DNA from: Apricaphanius iberus
Lineage: Eukaryota; Chordata; Actinopteri; Cyprinodontiformes; Aphaniidae
NCBI GenBank assembly: GCA_028564705.1
Contig: JAPXFQ010000831.1
Span: 1,736,001-1,800,000 of the forward strand
Length of the DNA: 64,000 nt
Direction of reading: 5' to 3'
Numbering within the stretch: position 1 is the stretch's first letter; each line of letters starts with the position of its first letter. The position numbers were made by a program, and so were the translations under genes. Shown one piece after another: positions 56,683-64,000 of the stretch. The notes under the pieces were generated by a model that ran no database searches, was not told where the DNA came from, and was given only the letters and a program-made list of their open reading frames with translations.

Positions 56683-59067
56683 TATATTTATGACACAACA
56701 TTCAAAAATATAACAAATAATTTTAGTAGTTTAACAACAGGAACAGGGGATCCATGTGCAGTCCAACATTTTCTGGCTTACAGCAATTCAAGAACATCGA
56801 ATCATGGAGCAACTTAGAGTTGAAAGAACATCATTATGAGTATGATGATTATCACCATCAAAACCAGAATAACTTCTAAACAAAGAACTAATTTCAGCCC
56901 AGTGAGCTTTATTATCTTTAAATGAGTTATTACTTATTATTAGTTATCATTTCACATTTAAATTAGTGACCACAGAAGCCACAGGATCAGACTTATTTGT
57001 GACCCAATAGCTTTAATATTTTTAACAAACCTAGCTCTGCACAAGCGTGATCTGATTTATGCACACTTTAGCTTTATTACATTTTTTAAAGTCATTATGG
57101 CTGGGGGCTTTCTTAAAGCCACTTTGAATTGGCGTTACATTTTTAAGACATATTGGTTCCTTGCATTAAATGAGCATTAATTTGATGGGAGTGTTAATTT
57201 TCTCTTCTCTCAGACATTTAAACTGCTCTTTTTTGACCTAAACTGTTGCAATGCTTGAATACGTTTATTTAGTTTATTCTGTGGTTCACTGCCAACTTCT
57301 CCATTTATCCGTTGCACACTAGTTATGATTCTGGCAAGCAGCAGATGTTTTGCATTGATACATACTGTCCCTCCTAGTTTGTGATTTCCAGTGAAGAGCC
57401 AGGTATTCCTACCTTTCAACTCGTTCCACTGCTTTTGTTTCCAGTCAAAAGGCAAGGCATGACCTGATTCAGCGAGACTGATTAACTGCCAGGGTCCGAA
57501 GAGCACTTGTCCTCTTCACTCCTCCTTTTTGTTGGTGTATAAAACAGAATTGATCCTGTTTACTTTTAGACATCATGTCCAAAACTTTAGTAAAACTTCT
57601 AATCCCAAAGTTACAACCAGTCTAATCCAAGGCAGAGTCCATTACGTTCCAAATGTGCTTGATTAGCACGAAAACAACACAAATCAGCGGCAAAACAGCG
57701 CCAACAGGTTCAATGCAACGGTAAAAGAGCTCATCCTTCAGATAAAGACTGACAGTCTGGTATAATTAATATTGCTTCATATATAGATTAAGAAGCTGGT
57801 GCTCATTTTGTCACTGATAATTTGAGCTTCATTAATAATTATCCCAGAATTAAGTTATTGTTATAAATATTCCAAATTATCATTAACCAGACGATTTACG
57901 CATCCTCTGTAGCGTCAACAATTTCCCGTATTCAGCAAAATTTAACAATATACGGTGGGCCTAAGGTGACTTTTGAGTAAAAATCAGTTGTTGGCTGTTC
58001 TGTTTACATGAAACATTTAAAGCGTGAAAGATGAATACTTTGTGTTAGGCTGATGAATATCTCCAGCATTTTCAGGGAAGAGACTGGACACACCCTGGAC
58101 ACTTTGCCAGTCCAAATACTTCTATATATTTTAAAGAGATTTTTCTTTGTCAGTTGAAATCTATTTGTAAAAGATTTACATGAAACATGGTTGAGGGTCA
58201 ACATGAATCTTTCCGGGACCACTGGGCAGGGCTTTGAACACCGCTGGCCTAGATTGCATAACTCATAAATACTGAGTAAAAATCGTATTCAGTGACCTGC
58301 AAGCTTTTTATTATTTTGCATCTTCTTGTCTCAGCCTCTCTTCTGTTCATCAGCAATTCTCACAGAGCCGCTCTGAAGCGCTGTGTTACTAACTATGTGA
58401 TGACTGCCACCTCCGTTCGCTATCTGCCTCATTTTCTGTACCCACTTATTTCAGTTCCACTTCTACTCTTACGTCATGTACTTATTTTTTCCTTTGGTGG
58501 CCTTTTGTGAAAAACTGAAAAAAAAACTGAAAGAAAAAGTCGACTTCCTTCACACAGCCAATCATTTTCCGTATCTGTGCAGAGTACAGTCTTTAGTTGG
58601 ATCATTTTGGATGTCGATGACATCAGAATGATTGATTTTCAGAAATGTCAGATTTGTTGCACTCCTGTTCAAAATACCTGTGATGCAGTGCATCTAACTA
58701 AAGCAACAATACAACGGGAACATGTCATAATTTTCTTCATTCACAGACAAATGTATCATTTGAAATTTAATATTTTCATTTGCATACGGAAAGCGTTACA
58801 TGAATAAACATAAATCTCGCTTGTGCAACCGTCTACTACAAAAAACAGAGATAATGATGAGAAATTCAGCTAATTAGCCCCTGTTTATATGTTTCTAATA
58901 GCCTAATTATGCCTGTATTGTCTGAATGTCAGTAGCTGCAGCTCCACATCCTCTTAGATCCTCATTCTCATGTCTGTGCCACTTCTCTTATTCAAAATAG
59001 ATTCCAAAGCTATGTTTTTTTCATGCAGGATCAAACTGGCTGATGGAACATCGCCAGCTTTTACAGA

Positions 59068-59655
59068 CTAGGTTTTCAACTCTGCTGCTTTGAGTCTCTC
59101 TCTGCTGTTTTTCATTGTCTTCTTTGATATTTGTTCAGCTTCGCCGTACTGTACATTCCCGCTGCTTTCCTCCATTGTTGTGGAGCGGCTTTCATGATGG
59201 AGTTCAGTCATGCGAAGGTAAACATCAGGAAGGGCGGTCACCATAAAAATGGGCACACGGCTGAAAACTTTGCTCGCTTTTGACGGAAGCCGGAGTGTCT
59301 TTGATGGGAGGTGACTTTCCCCTGACTGGCTCTCTGGTGGTTTGAACTGTGGACACGGCAGCCATGTAAACACAACTTCCTCACAAACACACTCCAGCAT
59401 AAACACAAACAGACACAAACTGAGCCAAGGAGCAACCTCCCTTCCTCTTCTGCTCTCTGATTCAGGAGGAATCTTTGTCTCGATGCAAAAAATAAAACTC
59501 CTAATCCGACTTATCAGCGGAGTGTGTTTGAGCTGATGTGTGCTTGTGGATTGTACGAGTGTGTGAAGGTGTTGGTGTGGGTGTGTGTTTACGCCAGGGT
59601 TCACCATGAAGCCCCACAGTGGTGTTAATGTGTTTCTGTATGTTTGTGTGCTCAC
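59068..59655 (-). other. Uncharacterised 195-codon open frame on the minus strand
   Basis: This is the longest uninterrupted frame in the window. The part after about 59355 (in reading direction) looks most protein-like: PIFMVTALPDVYLRMTELHH and the charged end MKNSRERLKAAELKT. A possible acceptor tgtccacag precedes it. The first part is built on CA-rich low-complexity sequence. No known domain is recognised and no poly(A) signal follows closely, so a single terminal exon or chance are both possible. Confidence 0.15.
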
Positions 59656-59728
59656 CCTGGGAAATGAAAATGCTGACCCAATTTAATACACCTGTGTCTC
59701 CCTGCACTCTGGCCCAGCACTCAATCTA

Positions 59729-59738
59729 ACACACACAC

Positions 59739-59770
<32 letters not shown>
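59729..59770. repeat. (CA)n microsatellite
   Basis: About 21 units with one CG interruption. Confidence 0.95.
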
Positions 59771-60324
59771 CTTTACCCAGCTGCAGTGGAGCACAGCCCT
59801 CAGAAACCACATTATCCTGCCATTCTGACTCGGCTCTGTAGATAAACTCTGACGATTCAAACACACAGTCTCTTATTTTCGGTCACGAAAACCGCAGAAT
59901 AATGAAACTTCAGCACGATCAGAGATTTCTTCGGCTCTTTCTGCACACGACTGCAGGTGTGTGAGCTGAAGTTTGAGTCGGGCTCTTAATCGGATTCTCA
60001 CCCTTGATAATTATGTTAAAGAAGCTGTGAGAATTTAATCATCTGCAGGTTGAAGCTGTGAAGATACTTAATGGCAGTGTTGAAGCTGTAATAATGCAGG
60101 TAGATCAGAAATAAAACCAAGTTGCGATTGTTTATTCTTTTCTTGTTGTTTTCTTGGTGGTAATGAATCCATACTGACTTCTCTCCTGCTGAGATTGAGC
60201 TCCCAGCATGCCGCTGAGGTCCTGGTGAGAAGCTCAGTGCTCAGCGACCTCACACTGTGGGGTAATGAACCTCCTGGCGCCATTCCTCCTTTAGCTCCAT
60301 CATAGCAACGTCTGAATGGAGCCC

Positions 60325-61215
60325 CTGCAAATGTACTTGCACCAATATTTTATGTCACAACCACACTCTTCAACATATGTTAGTTGGTCTGGACTTTGAG
60401 TAGGCCATTTCAACACATGAAAATGCTTTGATCTGGCTGTTTAGAGTTGCTGTCCTGTCTATCTCTATCCATCTTCTGCTTGACTCTAACCAGCTTTTTT
60501 TGATGAACAAATCAAACCCACAGCATGATGCTACCACCACTGTGTTTCATACATTATACTCATGACATGGCAGAATTCCATAGAGATTTAGAAAATAAGA
60601 AAAGGATAAGGATGATTCAGTTCCCATAGGTGTTTTTAAAATATCTATTTTTGTACAAAAGCCCATGATGATGCCATATTCCCCAGATGCATTTACTAAT
60701 AATTACTAATCACTAAAAGAACTAATCTTGAAATAATTTCCCCATAACACTCAACAGTTGTGTAAGTAGGTCAAAAAGTTACATCTTTTTTCTCCCACAT
60801 GCAATGGATACATCTTATGGCTTCTTTTGACACTTTTGCATAAAGGTCATGTTTGTGGGGTGCACACCTAATAGCTGTCTTGTAGGGAGATTCCCATCTG
60901 AGCTATTAATCTGTGCAGTTCCTCCAGTACTACCACGGGCCTCTGTCCAAACTGTCTCCTTTAGTTGGACATCCATAGCTTGGTTGTAGTTGTGCAATGT
61001 GAGATGTTTAAAGTTTAGAAGATGCCTTAAACTTCTGCATAACTCCCCTAATGTCTCTGCTGTATTTCTTGGTCTTTATGATGCTGTTACTTCACTGATG
61101 TTCTCCAAAAATACACACACAAAAAAGATGCATTTATACTGAGATTGAAGACTCGGGTAGAATGTATTTAAAAAGTAAGATTTCTGACTGAATTTTTTTA
61201 CATTGGGTTTTTAGA
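60325..61215 (-). mobile_element. Decayed Tc1-like transposase remnant
   Basis: The phrases ctttgagtaggccatttcaa, cacagcatgatgctaccacc, cataaaggtcatgtttgtgg, ctgagctattaatctgtgca and gcatttatactgagattgaa match in order the antisense of the Tc1-like family also present at 46573-47952. Many stops and deletions are present and no clean ends remain. Confidence 0.7.
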
Positions 61216-63885
61216 GATGTGAGAGTGAGGGCATTTGCAGGCATATTCAGACCACATTCCCTGCTGATACCACTAAATAGAATCTAATGCGTCAAATTAC
61301 CTTCAAATACAAATAATTATGCAGATTCTGTGTTTCTATGTTTCTTTTTCTATTTTTTTCTATTTTCAGTGATAAATTATGGCTTTGTCCCTGGATTTAT
61401 TTTGTCTTTGTGTGTAATTGATGCAGCCTGACGTGACTGTAAACATTAGAAAGGCCTTTTCTTTCCCTCTCGGATTAATCTGTCTTCTATTTTCTAAATC
61501 AGCACTTAATCTCAAAGCTCCGGCCTGGTAGGTACTCAGGAACGCAGCCCATAAAGTCAGACTGTACTTACTCTTTCTTGGCTATTATTGTGACATTCAT
61601 GAGAATCAAAGACGGGCAGGACTAATATTTTTGGTTCTGATTGCTTCCTCTCCTTCAACAGCACTCTGGTTCTTCTTGTTTTTTTTGTTTTTTTTACACA
61701 CTTTCTGTCTAGTTTTCACTCATTAAAGCAAAAGAAAGCAAAACACCACACATACATCACTTTTAATATTCATGATTTAATATGCTGTAAAAGGAAACTG
61801 GAAAATGACAAAACTTTGGGAAACAGATTCTTTCTCCAAAAAGCTTCAGCTTGTGTAACACCATCGGGTCGCCTTGCATCCTCTGTGAAAAGATGTTTAA
61901 GCATGAAAAGATTAAGCAACTCTCTTCCTTTTGATCTAGCTCAATGTGACTTTTCTGGGTATTTGGATTTAACTATTTTAAGTAAAAAATATATTTTATT
62001 TTCTATTCTCAGGTTCATGGACATATTTGCCTCAATACCTACAAGAACCTCAATAAATGGAGCTGCTCTTACTCTGCACACTTTGAATTTTTTTTCTTAG
62101 ACTAGATGTGAGGTACAAATAAAATTGCTGGGAATATTGTGGTATTAACATACTTGTTGAGCAGCATGATTAATAATGTGGCAATATTAGACTTTCATTT
62201 ATATATTTTTTCTTTCTCACACCCAGAGGAGCTTTGAACTTATGGTTTTAAATCAGAGGAGCTGTTTACATTTTTAGAAACTATCATAAATATGCATGTT
62301 TTTACATTGTGATCGTAGTTTAAAATGTAAAAAGTGAAACAAGAATATAGATTTAATGTCTTGACTTTTTCGATCCAGTGTCTGTGTGCTGGAGAGTGGG
62401 TGTGTTTGTGTTTCGTCTCCAACCTTCTCTGCAGGGCATGGCAGGCAGCAGTCACCAGGTCGTCCTAGTTGATCCTCATTAACATCCAGCTCAAAAAGGG
62501 GAGCGGCTCTGGCAAGCTGACATCTAGTATGTCTCTTAAGTTGTCCAGTAAAAAGAATGATTTCCTGAGTTTGAATTGTGACTCACGTTCGCTGTCTTCT
62601 GCAGATCCTCCCTGCAGGAAACCTGTGACAATCCCATGGATCCTTTTGAGCTGATTCCCTTCTTCTCTCTGGGTTCCTCCCTGGTCAGCCTCTGTACCGC
62701 TCCCCTCCCACCTGGTGAACACCTCCATTCTCACCCGCTTCTCTGCCACCTTCACGCTGCTCGCCTGTCAAACAAACCTTCCATCTGCAAGAGAAGACCA
62801 GGAACGCTCACTAATTCCTGAATGTCAACTGGGCTCCCATCAAGCTCTCGCCTGTTCTCTGGATGCTCAGCTGGATCTCCGAGCTCACTGCATTAAACAA
62901 AATTGCAGAAAGTCAGGATCCACACAACAAATTTCAGCCAACCTCAGTCCACAGAACTCCACTTACCTTCCTCCAAGCTTTTCATATCTGGGCGACCAGT
63001 AAAAACCAAACCATCAGCACTATTTCACCTTCTTACCTACCTTCCGTTAATCTCTCCACTCACCTTTTCTATTAATTGCTTAGAAACCAATCTTCTGCCT
63101 CCTGCGTCTGCTCTTGTGCTTAACTTGAGTCATAAAACCCTGACATGCAAATATGTCACATAAATAACAGCAAAGAGTTTTAATTTAAAAAGCCACGCAT
63201 TTATTCCTCACATCATCCTCACAAAATCTAACTCTTTGAGACCCCTCATTACTTTATATTCTTACACTTTCAAAGCTCAAATAACTTGCCTTTTACCATA
63301 TCTCCATCATAATGTGTTTTGTTTGAAATAACATTTGCTTAAAAATATGTTTCTTAAATTGTTTTTCCTGATTTTAATAACAACTTTAGAATTCTTCATT
63401 TCAATGCACGGTCTCAGAGAAGAGTGAAGCCCCGGGGGCTGAAGGCAAAGAGAAACCGCGCGGTTTGGAGGATTTCAAATCAAGCTTGAGTTTTCAGAGT
63501 GTGATTAAGGTGTGTCTGTAGGGGGAAACCAGTAAAATATAGATATTACATGTTTAGAAGATGGAAACACTAAAAAAAGAGAATGATCCAGGAGTCAGAA
63601 CAGTTAAAGTTATACAAGAAGTTGTAAGGAAATTCATTTTTTTCCCATGTATTTGGTATTTTCAATAGGGAAAATGTAAAATGGCAGATTCATTAGCAAC
63701 AACACATATCTGAAAATTATGATGAAAAGGTAGGAGTCTCAGAAATTAGCTGACATTGTCTCATATGCTGCAGCTCCTCCTTCCTGTCTTCTATTTTCGT
63801 CATTTAAGTCCCTCCACTACCCTTTAGCTTTAAGGTCAGACACCCTCTCCATACTTCCTGGCATGCAATAGACATGTTCAGAAGG

Positions 63886-63893
63886 TATAAATA
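63886..63893 (+). promoter_or_regulatory. Possible TATA box at the right edge
   Basis: TATAAATA is in the context gaaggtataaataagccc, with GC-richer sequence about 30 nt downstream where a start site would be expected. No gene can be seen before the window ends. Confidence 0.25.
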
Positions 63894-64000
63894 AGCCCAT
63901 CACTCCATGACATGCGGCCCAGGCAGAGAGTGGTGAGACTGGAGCCTAGACGCCAGAATCAGACTTTAGGCATTTAATCTTAATGTCTGACTGAAAAAAA

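Larger units (their letters stand above)
46150..64000. other. Intergenic DNA downstream of qki
   Basis: No recognisable protein gene was found in this 18 kb. It holds the nested transposons, microsatellites and LINE tail listed separately. Stretches with nothing I can name are about 47.96-48.85, 53.4-53.8, 54.1-55.1, 55.6-56.5, 56.7-58.2, 58.2-59.0, 59.8-60.3 and 61.2-63.8 kb. Parts of 54.2-54.8 and 55.6-56.3 kb have the look of old non-autonomous elements but I could not pair their ends. Confidence 0.55.

Noticed and set aside
62610..62800. Minus-strand candidate exon between cttctcttgcag and gaac|gtgagt
   Set aside because: The splice-site strings look good, but all three reading frames between them contain stops.
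1..64000. CRISPR arrays, bacterial operons, phage or viral genes
   Set aside because: The sequence is vertebrate. The regular repeats are microsatellites and transposon ends, and no viral protein signatures were seen.

Overview
The window looks like part of a teleost fish chromosome. It is AT-rich, with short exons separated by very long introns. Copies of DNA transposons typical of fish genomes are scattered throughout: Tc1-like elements, hAT-type miniature elements with 8-bp target duplications, one element with a PIF/Harbinger-like TAA duplication, L2-type LINE tails and long microsatellites. There are no bacterial-type genes, operons or CRISPR arrays.

One gene can be identified firmly: the 3' half of a quaking (QKI) gene on the + strand. 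Five exons (2466-2609, 29443-29530, 31446-31745, 35956-36030, 38382-38398) join in one consistent frame. They encode the last 207 residues of a QKI-5-type STAR-family RNA-binding protein: the end of the KH domain, QUA2, the Pro/Ala/Tyr-rich tail, the nuclear-localisation exon and the QKI-5 ending AATGN. The seven-alanine run, the [11 protein letters not shown] ending and the tail wording fit the fish qki2-type paralogue better than the qkia/qkib type, but I could not confirm this. Exons for QUA1 and the first half of KH must lie upstream of base 1. A long 3' UTR follows the stop codon, with a proximal poly(A) signal candidate at 41850 and a distal one at 46128.

Layout: 1-2465, upstream intron with a truncated hAT copy; 2610-29442, a 26.8-kb intron with hAT, foldback, LINE and other repeats; 29531-31445, a short intron with a 260-bp hAT miniature element and a lone Tc1 end; 31446-31886, exon 6 plus a possible in-frame 141-nt extension; 31746-35955 and 36031-38381, introns, the second half filled by a 1.24-kb Tc1 relic; 38399 to about 46150, 3' UTR; from there to 64000, intergenic DNA made largely of nested DNA transposons, microsatellites and unexplained sequence, with a possible TATA promoter at the far right edge.

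The most interesting signals concern regulation of the quaking gene itself: an unreported-looking in-frame extension of exon 6, three consecutive phase-1 cassettes that can each be skipped without a frameshift, quaking response elements at the last splice site/stop codon and in the 3' UTR, and complementary C- and G-runs flanking exon 6. I found no evidence for a wholly new multi-gene system.
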